From contig NZ_CP014163.1 of the NCBI RefSeq assembly GCF_001543245.1, forward strand, positions 434,001 through 498,000: DNA of 64,000 nt, written 5' to 3'. The notes under the pieces were generated by a model. That model searched no databases, was not told the origin of the DNA, and worked only from the letters and a program-made list of their open reading frames with translations. The stretch comes from Aerococcus urinaehominis (GTDB taxonomy: Bacteria > Bacillota > Bacilli > Lactobacillales > Aerococcaceae). The translations under genes were made by a program, and so were the position numbers. This document shows positions 45,800 through 53,652 of this stretch, one piece after another; the first letter of the stretch is position 1; the number at the start of each line of letters is the position of its first letter.

Positions 45800-46363
45800 C
45801 TATTTTGCTGTTAATTCATCCATGACACTAGACAACACACCATTGATAAAACGACGTGATTTCTCATCGGTATAAAGCTTGGCTAATTCCAAGCCCTGGT
45901 CAATGGAAACAACTAATGGTGTGACATCATTATCAACAAACAGCATCTCATATACCGCAATACGTAAGATCTGCAAATTGATGTTTTCCAGACGACTAAC
46001 TGACCAGGATCCTTTAATGTGCTTATTGATCATCTGATCAATTTCTTCCTGGTGGTCTAAAATATCTGTGACTAAGGCAGCTAATTCTATCTGATCTTGT
46101 TCAGTCAGGCTAACCTGGTTAAAAGGATCATGCTTACCATAGACTTCTACATGCTGTTTTAACTGCTGGGCCTGGTTTTCAATCTGAGTAAATTCTTCTG
46201 TCAACTCTTCAAAACTAGTTTCGTAATTTAACTCAGATAAATTATCTTCAATATGATCGATTGCTGCATCTACATCAAAAGGTGATTGAAATTGCTTTTC
46301 ATAAAGGACCAGCATAGCAATTTCCCGACGTTGACTCTGTTTTAATCCCATCTTAACACCCAT
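45800..46363 (-). CDS. nusB: Transcription antitermination factor NusB
   Basis: RNA-binding antitermination factor for rRNA operons. The start chosen is ATG of MGVKMGLKQSQRREIAMLVLY behind AGGA, giving 187 residues, against roughly 130-150 for most NusB proteins. The N-terminal helix SQRREIAMLVLYEKQFQ and the C-terminal half (SVSRLENINLQILRIAVYEMLF, VVSIDQGLELAKLYTDEKSRRFINGVL) are conserved. The extra length is an acidic insertion at about 35-85. It starts 1 bp after the Gls24-family gene stop, as in Bacillus yqhY-nusB. Confidence 0.93.
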   Translation of the reverse strand: MGVKMGLKQSQRREIAMLVLYEKQFQSPFDVDAAIDHIEDNLSELNYETSFEELTEEFTQIENQAQQLKQHVEVYGKHDPFNQVSLTEQDQIELAALVTDILDHQEEIDQMINKHIKGSWSVSRLENINLQILRIAVYEMLFVDNDVTPLVVSIDQGLELAKLYTDEKSRRFINGVLSSVMDELTAK

Positions 46364-46364
46364 T

Positions 46365-46742
46365 CTATCCTGCGACTTGCGTATTAAAGCCAACTACATG
46401 CACATTAACATGTGATAGTTCATAATCTGTCATAAACAATACCTGTTCAATCACATGTTGTTGCAGAGCTAGACAAAGTTTAGGTACTGATAGCCCATAA
46501 TTAATCATCACATGAATATCTAGCACAATTTGGTCTTGCGCGTTCTGATAGAGGGCTACTCCCCGCCTCCGTGAAAAGATACCTTGCAGGTAATTGCCAG
46601 AGCCGTTAACCACTTGGATATCTTTAAATTGGCGGGCAGCCTCATAGGCAATCGTTTCAATAACATCCGGGGCAATTTCAATCGAACCCGCTACACTAGA
46701 TGTTTGGGTGATATTTGATTGTGTTTTTGTATAAGCTGACAT
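46365..46742 (-). CDS. Asp23/Gls24 family envelope stress protein (YqhY type)
   Basis: Asp23/Gls24-domain protein of 125 residues. The start chosen is ATG of MSAYTKTQSNITQ, 6 nt after AGGAGTG; the GTG three codons upstream overlaps the ribosome site. The domain runs from GSIEIAPDVIETIAYEAARQ through RGVALYQNAQDQIVLDIHVMINYGLSVPKLC to VNVHVVGF. In Bacillus, YqhY lies at the head of the nusB-folD cluster and is linked to fatty-acid metabolism (accBC). No acc genes are adjacent here. The molecular function is unknown. Confidence 0.9.
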   Translation of the reverse strand: MSAYTKTQSNITQTSSVAGSIEIAPDVIETIAYEAARQFKDIQVVNGSGNYLQGIFSRRRGVALYQNAQDQIVLDIHVMINYGLSVPKLCLALQQHVIEQVLFMTDYELSHVNVHVVGFNTQVAG

Positions 46743-46803
46743 AGCTATCACTCCTGTTTTACATTTCCTTTATTTTACCATACCTTATGCAAAAGACCCA
46801 TCC

Positions 46804-47889
46804 TTAAGATAAGACAATCAGTTCACGTGGCGCGTGGGTAAGCACTTGATTTCCTGTCGCCGTTAAAAGCAGGTCGTCCTCGATTCGGACACCTGCTTGA
46901 CCGTGCAGGTAAATGCCTGGTTCGTCGGTAATAACACTATTTGCTTTCAGCTCACGATTATTATTTTTGCTAATTTGCGGCCCTTCGTGAATTTCTAAAC
47001 CAATGCCATGGCCCAAAGAGTGACCAAAACAATCACCATAGCCATGCTGGCTAATAAAATCTCTGGCTAACCCATCTAGTTTTTGACCGGTTAGACCAGG
47101 TCGGGCCTCATCACGTACCAATTGATTAGCCTCTAAAACAATTTGATAAATTTCCTGTTCCTGCTGACTGACTGGTCCCATGGCAAAGGTGCGGGTAATA
47201 TCTGAGGTATAACCTTGATAATAACAGCCAAAATCAAGGGTCACTAAATCATTTGCTTCAATAATTTTTCCAGAAGCTACCCCATGAGGCATGGCCGACC
47301 GATAACCTGAGGCTACAATTGTATCAAAAGAAACACCACTAGCACCCTGCTTGCGCATATAAAAATCTAATTCATTAGCAACTTCAATCTCAGTCATGCC
47401 AGGTTTAATAAAACCAAGAATATGATCAAAGGCCGCATCTGCAATTTGACAAGCCTTTTGGATATGGGCTATTTCCTTGCTGTCTTTTTCCTCTCTTTGT
47501 ACCTCTATAAGTCCAGAGGCTGGTATCAGACGCTGGTCATCCACCACATCCACCAATTGGTCATAATAAGCTACAGTCACAAATTCTTCTTCGTAACCTA
47601 TGCTTAAAATATTTTCATCCCTAATCAATTGTCCAATAAAAACCATGGGACTTTTTACCGTGGATTGGCCACCAGCAATAACCACCTCAAATTCCGGACA
47701 TTCCTTGCGAGCTTGCTCTTGATAGCGGAAATCAGTTATAAAATAGGCATGATTTTGGGTCACCAAAGCTTGGCCTGAGCTCCCGGTAAAACCAGTAATA
47801 TAGCGCAAATTATAGGGATTGTTTATCAGATATGCCCCCATATTTTCATTGATGAGGCTTTCTTGCAGTAAATTAAGCCGTCTATCCAT
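46804..47889 (-). CDS. Xaa-Pro aminopeptidase/dipeptidase (M24 family)
   Basis: Cytoplasmic metallopeptidase cutting next to proline. It has 361 residues. The N-terminal creatinase-like domain spans 1-125 (NPYNLRYITGFTGSSGQALV). The pita-bread domain carries the metal ligands in LVTLDFGCYYQGYTSDITRTFAMG (two Asp), FGHSLGHGIGLEIHEGP (His), and VITDEPGIYL and GVRIEDDLLL (two Glu). Length and context (near the nusB cluster) match B. subtilis YqhT/PapA. Whether it prefers dipeptides (PepQ) or longer peptides (PepP) cannot be decided. Confidence 0.93.
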   Translation of the reverse strand: MDRRLNLLQESLINENMGAYLINNPYNLRYITGFTGSSGQALVTQNHAYFITDFRYQEQARKECPEFEVVIAGGQSTVKSPMVFIGQLIRDENILSIGYEEEFVTVAYYDQLVDVVDDQRLIPASGLIEVQREEKDSKEIAHIQKACQIADAAFDHILGFIKPGMTEIEVANELDFYMRKQGASGVSFDTIVASGYRSAMPHGVASGKIIEANDLVTLDFGCYYQGYTSDITRTFAMGPVSQQEQEIYQIVLEANQLVRDEARPGLTGQKLDGLARDFISQHGYGDCFGHSLGHGIGLEIHEGPQISKNNNRELKANSVITDEPGIYLHGQAGVRIEDDLLLTATGNQVLTHAPRELIVLS

Positions 47890-47910
47890 AATTTCTCCTT
47901 ATCTCCCACA

Positions 47911-47934
47911 ATGTTATATTGATAAGTATAACAT
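47911..47934. promoter_or_regulatory. Perfect dyad upstream of the Xaa-Pro peptidase gene
   Basis: ATGTTATA / TATAACAT with an 8-bp spacer, between comGG and the peptidase start. It overlaps a possible -10 (TATACT on minus). It could be an operator or a weak hairpin. Confidence 0.4.
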
Positions 47935-47959
47935 ACTATTTTTATTGAAGTCGCGGAGA

Positions 47960-48535
47960 CTAGAAGCTATAGCTATGACCATCTGTGTCTAAGTATACCT
48001 GGTAAGTAATTTCCTGATTATCCTGATTAACCACATTAACCACAACCTGGCCTTGATTAAAATAATAGGTGTGCTTATCTGGTAAATGGATAGATTCACC
48101 ACTACTTTCCTGGTTAAGTTGACGCTCCTGATTTTGACTCGTCACCTGGTCAGCTTCCGATTGGTCGATAACCAATTTTTGCTCGCTCATCCCCACTTCG
48201 TCTTGTATCAATTGGCTACTTTCTTCTGGTCGTGCCCTCATATTTTCATTAGGCATAGACTCAGAAATTTCCTCATCGTTTAAATCCATATCTAGAGAAT
48301 CAGAATGAATCTCCGGATTCTCTATATTCTCTTTCTCTGCATTAGCTACATAAACAACAAAATCCTCATGATAGCGATGTCTAGCCATACTAGCCATAAT
48401 TTGAGCCCGATAATAATTCTGTAAATTAATGTGCTGGCTATATAAATGCTGATAAATCTGTAAATTTGCTAAAAAAAAGAGGCTTATCAAAGCCAAACTG
48501 ACCAAACTATGTAGCAGAATACTAGCGCGCTTCAT
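47960..48535 (-). CDS. comGG: Competence pseudopilus protein ComGG, unusually long
   Basis: Last gene of the comG operon by position. It has 191 residues, clearly longer than the roughly 120-130 usual for ComGG. The N-terminal membrane helix (ILLHSLVSLALISLFFLANLQIYQHLY, residues 6-32) and the C-terminal YYFNQGQVVVNVVN/ITYQVYLDTDG part are typical. Between them (about 65-150) lies an acidic, Glu/Asp/Gln/Ser-rich stretch predicted disordered by eye. It overlaps comGF by 14 bp. Assigned mainly by synteny and the hydrophobic start. Confidence 0.75.
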   Translation of the reverse strand: MKRASILLHSLVSLALISLFFLANLQIYQHLYSQHINLQNYYRAQIMASMARHRYHEDFVVYVANAEKENIENPEIHSDSLDMDLNDEEISESMPNENMRARPEESSQLIQDEVGMSEQKLVIDQSEADQVTSQNQERQLNQESSGESIHLPDKHTYYFNQGQVVVNVVNQDNQEITYQVYLDTDGHSYSF

Positions 48536-49007
48536 TATTATTCGCCACCTTAAAATTTAATTGGCAGGTATAGACCTCCCCGTTAGTCATTTCTGTCGTC
48601 ATCATCACTGCATGTGGGCTAAGCTGTTGCACAGAAAAATTGGCCACCTGCATGAGAACGGGATGGTGTCCCTGACCTTTCTTTCTACGACGAATCATCT
48701 GGCTATTTACATTTTGATAGTGTTCAAAACTAATTAATTCTTGATCTGTTGTTTTAAAAGACAAAACATGCGGTCCAGCTCCAGTCAGATAAGCTGTCTG
48801 ACTAGCAGCAATCACCTGAGCTTCAAATAAGGCGTAATCAGCCAGATAATTTTGTGACAAACTTTGATTAAAGTTAATTTGCCCCTGCAGAGTTTGACCT
48901 AAACTCAACTGAATGATAGCAAAAACTGCTAAAGCAAATATACATTCAATTAAAGTAAAGGCTCTTTTATTCAATAAAGGATATAACTTCTTCAACTGGC
49001 TGACCAC
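48522..49007 (-). CDS. comGF: Competence pseudopilus protein ComGF
   Basis: Minor pseudopilin of the DNA-uptake machine, 161 residues. The type III (prepilin) signal is seen in NKRAFTLIECIFALAVFAIIQ, with Glu at +5 after the expected cleavage site. FSVQQ and VYTCQLNFKV in the C-terminal half match ComGF. The start is GTG shortly after GGAG. It overlaps comGE by 41 bp and comGG by 14 bp, as is common in comG operons. Confidence 0.82.
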   Translation of the reverse strand: MVSQLKKLYPLLNKRAFTLIECIFALAVFAIIQLSLGQTLQGQINFNQSLSQNYLADYALFEAQVIAASQTAYLTGAGPHVLSFKTTDQELISFEHYQNVNSQMIRRRKKGQGHHPVLMQVANFSVQQLSPHAVMMTTEMTNGEVYTCQLNFKVANNNEAR

Positions 49008-49260
49008 CTTTCTCCAAAGTAACAGTTACAGCTTCACTACTACCGGTTTGGCTTAAGGTATTGAGACTGGCTTGTCTAAAGTGTCCTGTATTGGTCTGAC
49101 ATTCTCTTAACTTGTCCACTTGGATAATTAAACTGGGAATAATAAGACTCAAACATATGGTCAAAACCAATAAGGCTAACAAGGATTCCGTCATTAAATA
49201 GGCGTTTTTGTTCTGTAGATTCACTAGAAAAAATTTAACGTGCTGTTTTATGTCTAACAT
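48967..49260 (-). CDS. comGE: Competence pseudopilus protein ComGE
   Basis: Small protein of about 97 residues from the chosen ATG (MLDIKQHVKFFLVNLQ); 11 further codons are open upstream. A prepilin-like helix NAYLMTESLLALLVLTICLSLIIPSL with the conserved Glu begins near residue 19. Position between comGD and comGF, with overlaps on both sides, identifies it as ComGE. Sequence conservation in this family is low, so this is assignment by synteny. Confidence 0.75.
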   Translation of the reverse strand: MLDIKQHVKFFLVNLQNKNAYLMTESLLALLVLTICLSLIIPSLIIQVDKLRECQTNTGHFRQASLNTLSQTGSSEAVTVTLEKGGQPVEEVISFIE

Positions 49261-49666
49261 ATTGACCACTTCCCATCTGGAATACAATTTCATGCTTATA
49301 ATGCGGATCCACGATCACCCAGGTAAAAGGACTAATATACCCAGTTTGTGACATAATAATAAATTTCCGGTAATGGGCAAAATAAATCCGGTCAGGTAGA
49401 TGATAATGCCAAACTTCTTGGCCGTCGCCAAGGTCAACTACTCTCAAATCCTGCTGATATGACTGAACCTGGTAAGTCTTACCCTGTAGGATTGCTTGAT
49501 TTTGTAACTTTTTAACCTGGTGGGTTATTTCCTGGACTGCAAGTTCACTAGCCATCAAATCCTGGCCATAATTTGAAAAGACCAAGCCAGCTATCATAAT
49601 CAGACTCACCACCATTAATACTAGAAGTGACTCTAGTAATGTAAATCCTTGCTTAGTTAATTTCAT
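49235..49666 (-). CDS. comGD: Competence pseudopilus protein ComGD
   Basis: Minor pseudopilin of 143 residues. The prepilin motif is KQGFTLLESLLVLMVVSLIM, with Glu at +5. A GspH-like C-terminal domain follows, rich in beta strands (VQSYQQDLRVVDLGDGQEVWHYHLP). It starts 35 bp after the comGC stop and overlaps comGE. Confidence 0.85.
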   Translation of the reverse strand: MKLTKQGFTLLESLLVLMVVSLIMIAGLVFSNYGQDLMASELAVQEITHQVKKLQNQAILQGKTYQVQSYQQDLRVVDLGDGQEVWHYHLPDRIYFAHYRKFIIMSQTGYISPFTWVIVDPHYKHEIVFQMGSGQYVRHKTAR

Positions 49667-49701
49667 ATTTACCTCCTAGAGCCACTCTAATTTAACTCAA
49701 A

Positions 49702-50004
49702 CTACTGGGGACGATTTTGATAACGTTCGACCTGTTCCTTGGTCAGATAGCCGCCACTTTGTAATTCAGCTAAGCTACCTTCCTTCCCATTGTTATCAAG
49801 ACGATAGAGCTCCTGTTGGGTTTCAACAGTTTTCACTAAAGCATCATCCCCCTTTTTTTCAATATTTACACGGCGGTCAGCAATATTAGGGACAATTAGC
49901 AGCAAGAGCACAGCTATAATTAAAAGAACTAAAACCATTTCTAATAGGGTAAAGGCAATGGGATTATCCACTTTTTTTCTTAATTGACTTAATTTAGCAA
50001 TCAT
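49702..50004 (-). CDS. comGC: Major competence pseudopilin ComGC
   Basis: Major subunit of the transformation (pseudo)pilus, exported through ComGA/ComGB and processed by ComC. The start chosen is ATG of MIAKLSQLRK behind AAAGGAG, giving 100 residues. The signal FTLLEMVLVLLIIAVLLLLIVPN at about 19-41 is the ComGC hallmark. NGKEGSLAELQSGGYLTKEQ is the conserved C-terminal segment. Neighbours comGB and comGD confirm the call. Confidence 0.93.
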   Translation of the reverse strand: MIAKLSQLRKKVDNPIAFTLLEMVLVLLIIAVLLLLIVPNIADRRVNIEKKGDDALVKTVETQQELYRLDNNGKEGSLAELQSGGYLTKEQVERYQNRPQ

Positions 50005-50046
50005 ATTTTCTCCTTTCCATAGCAAACATATCTCAGTTTATCTTCC

Positions 50047-51129
50047 TTATATTTGCCCCAACATATTTAACATGGGCAGCATGAGAACCAAATAAACTAA
50101 TACAACTACCATCGATACCGCCAAGAACATGATATTTTTTAATTGATTCGTCAACCTAGTCAGTTCTTGATAGTAGCAATCAAGGCATTTCCTACTGTAG
50201 AAACGCATTTTAATAGCCAATTGACTCACTAATTCCCCGTGGGCCACAATCTCTGGGAATATTATGGTAAAAATCCCTAGCTTAGCTAAACTTTCTACAA
50301 AAGGAATCCCCGCCTTATAATTACTCTCTAAATAAGTACCAAATTCACTTAAAAAAGCAACCTGGTCTTGTTCGGCAAAAACCGTCATTATTTGTTGACT
50401 GGAATAACCGATAGCAAATAGTTGGCTAAATTCGTGAGCAAAGTAGTAGGTATAATACAAGCGAAAATACTTACCTAAAAATGGTAAGACCACATAAGTT
50501 TGGGCCCGCCGCAAGGGCGTGGTTAGCCGGTGATAAACATAGCTTAATATCGCAAGTAGGCTAACTAAAGCTAGTAAAATGACAAGCGTTTGCGGCAAAT
50601 TTTCTAGAAAGTGAATTAAGGCATAAGTCACCTGGTCCAAATCTTGGTCTGCTAGCATAGCCTGCAATTGGGGTAACAAGAAAACTCTTAAAACAAGCAT
50701 TAAACCAATCATAAGCACTACCAAGGCCAAGGGGTAGGCCAGGGTCTGCTTGATTTTTTGCTGGTTTTGAGCACTTCTTCGTATATAGTCGGCAATCTCC
50801 CCCAATCCGCTAGCCAGATCATCATAGTTCTCAACTAATTTAATTTGAAAAATAATTTTGTCTGACAAGTTAATAGCATCCAATACCTGATAAAAATAAG
50901 CCCCTTGGCTTAAGTCAGCTTGCATGTCTCGGTATATATTTTGAAATTTGCGGTCCAGTGTTTCTAAAAAATCCAGAGCCTGAGCCAGCGTAAAACCTTC
51001 TAATAATAATTCACTGACTTGCTCTAAAAACTCAGCTTGCTTTTTGGCTGTCCAAGAGGACTTAATTTCATAATTTAGCAGTCTCTTCCAATCGATAGGG
51101 TTGGGCCGCTGCTCTTGAGATTTTTCCAT
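50047..51129 (-). CDS. comGB: Competence pilus inner-membrane protein ComGB
   Basis: GspF/PilC-type polytopic membrane protein on which the pseudopilus is assembled. It has 360 residues. The two GspF domains are visible: the first around FLEQVSELLLEGFTLAQALDFLE, the second around FAHEFSQLFAIGYSSQQIMTVF. Hydrophobic helices lie near 140-160, 180-200 and the C-terminus. The start overlaps the comGA end by 62 bp; its ATG follows AGGCGGTG. Confidence 0.9.
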   Translation of the reverse strand: MEKSQEQRPNPIDWKRLLNYEIKSSWTAKKQAEFLEQVSELLLEGFTLAQALDFLETLDRKFQNIYRDMQADLSQGAYFYQVLDAINLSDKIIFQIKLVENYDDLASGLGEIADYIRRSAQNQQKIKQTLAYPLALVVLMIGLMLVLRVFLLPQLQAMLADQDLDQVTYALIHFLENLPQTLVILLALVSLLAILSYVYHRLTTPLRRAQTYVVLPFLGKYFRLYYTYYFAHEFSQLFAIGYSSQQIMTVFAEQDQVAFLSEFGTYLESNYKAGIPFVESLAKLGIFTIIFPEIVAHGELVSQLAIKMRFYSRKCLDCYYQELTRLTNQLKNIMFLAVSMVVVLVYLVLMLPMLNMLGQI

Positions 51130-52084
51130 CAGTCACCGCCTGTTCGATATTTTGGTTTAGAGTACGAAAGTTATCGGTTACCTGTTTATCACTTAAATAG
51201 GTCTGAAGGTCAGCTCCCGCTAACCACTCAAAGACAGGCCAAGCCACTTCCCTAATCCCTGGAATCAGACGCTGGCTAGAAACTAGCAGTAGCGTCTGGT
51301 GCAGCTGTAGGTCAGTCACCTCCAATTCTTTCAAACGCTCAATGACCCCAAAGCAATTTTTAGCATGAATCGTTGCAACAACTAGGTGGCCGGTTAGGGC
51401 TGCCCGCATCATCATCCGAGCAGTATGGACATCGCGCACCTCCCCAATAACTAAAATATCCGGATGGTGGCGGAGGGCTGCCTTAATGAGTTGGTCAAAA
51501 CCGATACCAGCCTTATCATTAATCTCTGTTTGCAAAAAATTAGCTTCTCTAATTTCTACCGGGTCTTCAATACAAATGATTTGACGCTTAGTCTTTTGAA
51601 AAACTTGACGCAGTAGATAATAGATAGTTGTCGTTTTTCCTGAAGCCACCGGACCTGAAAAAATAATAAGGCCAGACTTTTTCTGTAAATACGCCTTGGC
51701 AAGATGACTAAAAATCGTATCTAGCCCAACTTGGTTAAGCTCCTTGTCTTCTTGGTACAGCAGCCTAACTACCATTGACTCCAACAATTGATAGTTAGCC
51801 ATAGTTGATAGCCGTAACTCATACTCGCGGTCAGCTAGTTGAAAAAAGACGCGACCATCTTGAGGCTGTCGGCGTTCACCCACGTCCATATGACCCATAT
51901 ATTTTAAATAACGAATTAACTGACTCCCTTCCTCTTGGCTCAATTCTCTAATTTTTCTGAGTTGACCAAGGTCTCGTAGTAAGACATCATATTTATTATT
52001 TTTAGGTTGAATATGAATATCAGCAGATTGACTAGCCGTTGCTTCAGTCATTATTTCAGTCATCAGGGCTTCTATCTTGCCCAC
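51068..52084 (-). CDS. comGA: Competence pilus assembly ATPase ComGA
   Basis: Cytoplasmic secretion ATPase that drives pseudopilus assembly for DNA uptake. It has 338 residues as read. Motifs: ASDIH-like SQSADIHIQPKNN, FSGPVASGKTTTIYYL (Walker A, 144-151), ICIEDPVEI (Asp box), LRHHPDILVIGEVRD (Walker B) and TGHLVVATIHAKN (His box). The start is uncertain. The listed GTG overlaps AGGAGGTG, the first ATG is 20 nt away, and an ATA codon lies at ideal distance (8 nt). It heads the comG operon. Confidence 0.92.
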   Translation of the reverse strand: MGKIEALMTEIMTEATASQSADIHIQPKNNKYDVLLRDLGQLRKIRELSQEEGSQLIRYLKYMGHMDVGERRQPQDGRVFFQLADREYELRLSTMANYQLLESMVVRLLYQEDKELNQVGLDTIFSHLAKAYLQKKSGLIIFSGPVASGKTTTIYYLLRQVFQKTKRQIICIEDPVEIREANFLQTEINDKAGIGFDQLIKAALRHHPDILVIGEVRDVHTARMMMRAALTGHLVVATIHAKNCFGVIERLKELEVTDLQLHQTLLLVSSQRLIPGIREVAWPVFEWLAGADLQTYLSDKQVTDNFRTLNQNIEQAVTDGKISRAAAQPYRLEETAKL

Positions 52085-52289
52085 CTCCTTGAATTTATTA
52101 ACCGGTCACTTATAGATACGTAGACCAACCTAAAAATCTTCTTTTTCAAAAAATTTTCATGCAAATAATAGCGATTTAATATTTATTGCTCTTTTTTGCA
52201 TGAATTTTTTATCTAGGCATGGTCAGGATTTTTGGAAGTCGTATAATAATTTTATGCACAGCAATGTGTAAGTAATTAAAGGGGAGGGA
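52085..52289. promoter_or_regulatory. Divergent control region between comG and V-ATPase operons
   Basis: Contains a perfect 10-bp dyad TTCATGCAAA / TTTGCATGAA (52156-52165 with 52195-52204) enclosing an imperfect dyad centred on AATATT (52170-52190). TACGTATC on the minus strand (52115-52122) resembles the ComX/SigH cin-box TACGAATA, with two mismatches, about 30-40 bp before comGA. No small gene is seen. Confidence 0.5.
52220..52247 (+). promoter_or_regulatory. Promoter of the V-ATPase operon
   Basis: TGGTCA (52220-52225), 16-bp spacer, TATAAT (52242-52247); a GGGGAGGG ribosome site follows before ntpF. Confidence 0.65.
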
Positions 52290-52625
52290 ATGCCAATGAA
52301 TAAAACAATTGACCAGCTCTATCAAATTGAACAAGATGCTGATGAAAAGTTAGCTCAGGTTCAAAATGAAAAGCAAAAATTGAAAGCTAACTATGAGCAA
52401 AAACGTCGTGATTATCAAACTCAGCTTGAAAATGATTTTCATAATAATTTGGCTAGTTATCAAGATCAGATAGCAGCTAAGCAAGCAAATGAGTTAGCAG
52501 CTGACCAAGCTAAATATCAGGCTGCCTTGAACAGTATTCAAGAAATTATTGACCACCATCAAAGCAACTATATTCAGTATTTGGTTGACCAAGCTAAAAA
52601 AATAGGGGTAGATGAATATGAGTAA
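52290..52625 (+). CDS. ntpF: V-type ATPase peripheral stalk subunit (NtpF / subunit G-H)
   Basis: 111-residue, highly charged and almost entirely helical protein with heptad-like repeats (EKLAQVQNEKQKLKANYEQKRRDYQTQLE), as expected for the stalk subunit pairing with NtpE. It is the first gene of the operon, like ntpF in Enterococcus hirae. The start could be the ATG at 52290 or the next in-frame Met two codons on; GGGGAGGG fits either. It overlaps the next gene by 14 bp. Confidence 0.8.
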   Translation: MPMNKTIDQLYQIEQDADEKLAQVQNEKQKLKANYEQKRRDYQTQLENDFHNNLASYQDQIAAKQANELAADQAKYQAALNSIQEIIDHHQSNYIQYLVDQAKKIGVDEYE

Positions 52626-53652
52626 ATTCACTGCCTTAAAGACTAAAATTCAAGCTATGTCTAAGGATATGCTGAGCCAGGAAACACTTAATGACCTGGT
52701 GGCCGGTGAAAAACTGAATGATATGATTAATTATTTAAAAACTAGTCCTAGTTATAGCTTGGCCAGTAAAGATTTATCACTTCAAGCAATTAACCGACGT
52801 GATATTGAGCTGGCGGTCCAACGTGGGGTCTACCATGATTTCTTAAAAATATACAAGTTCGCTAACTTTGACCAACGCAAGTTACTCCAGGTTTATGGAC
52901 GTCGCTATGAACTTGAAATTATTAAGTCAGCTATCCGTCAAGTTAACGAACAGGGACAACATGACCTAGAGCATGGTGAATTTGCCGACTATCTCGCCCA
53001 AAAACGCCATTTTGATATTGATCAATTAATGACTGCTCGGTCGATGACGGAAATCGTCCAGGCCTTAAGTCGGACAGACTATGCGCGCATTTTTAACCTT
53101 TATCAGGCCCATGAAGAAACTGGTTACCAGCTCTTTATCTTGGAGAACGCCTTAGACGCTTATGTCATCAGAAAAATGTGGCAGACCTATAAAAAAACTT
53201 TACCTAGTCAGCAACTTCAAGCTGCAAAACGTTTAATTAGTCGGGATGTTGATATCAGCAATTTGATGTCTATCTATCGGCTTAAATTCTACTACCACCT
53301 TGAAGAAGCGGAGATTTCAGCTGCACTAATCGACCTTGGCAAGCTCCAGGACGAAAGCATTCGCAGCCAGCTATTATTTATTAACGATAGTCCCAGCTTC
53401 ATCCGCCTGGCCCAAAGTCTTGGCTATGGCGAGATTTTCGACCAGGTTGATGACTCCATGGCCTTAATCCATAATGAGCACCGCTACTTGCGCCGTTTAC
53501 AGGATCGAGTTGCAAGACAGTGGCCCCAGTCTATGCTCGCTATCTTTAATTATTTAGACAAACGAGCAGGTGAGGCCGATAGTATTACTCAAGCCATTGA
53601 AGAAATGATGGCCCGACAAAAAGAAAATTTTAGAAAGGACAGCGTGATATGA
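52612..53652 (+). CDS. ntpC: V-type ATPase subunit C/d (NtpC)
   Basis: 346-residue AC39/d-type subunit that sits on the membrane ring and links it to the central stalk. The protein is helical and has the family hallmark YGRRYELEIIKSAIRQV near residue 100. GYGEIFDQV and the C-terminal repeat of the fold are also consistent. In E. hirae ntpC follows ntpE; here it is the second gene, before the a-subunit. The stop overlaps the ntpI start (ATGA). Confidence 0.85.
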   Translation: MNMSKFTALKTKIQAMSKDMLSQETLNDLVAGEKLNDMINYLKTSPSYSLASKDLSLQAINRRDIELAVQRGVYHDFLKIYKFANFDQRKLLQVYGRRYELEIIKSAIRQVNEQGQHDLEHGEFADYLAQKRHFDIDQLMTARSMTEIVQALSRTDYARIFNLYQAHEETGYQLFILENALDAYVIRKMWQTYKKTLPSQQLQAAKRLISRDVDISNLMSIYRLKFYYHLEEAEISAALIDLGKLQDESIRSQLLFINDSPSFIRLAQSLGYGEIFDQVDDSMALIHNEHRYLRRLQDRVARQWPQSMLAIFNYLDKRAGEADSITQAIEEMMARQKENFRKDSVI

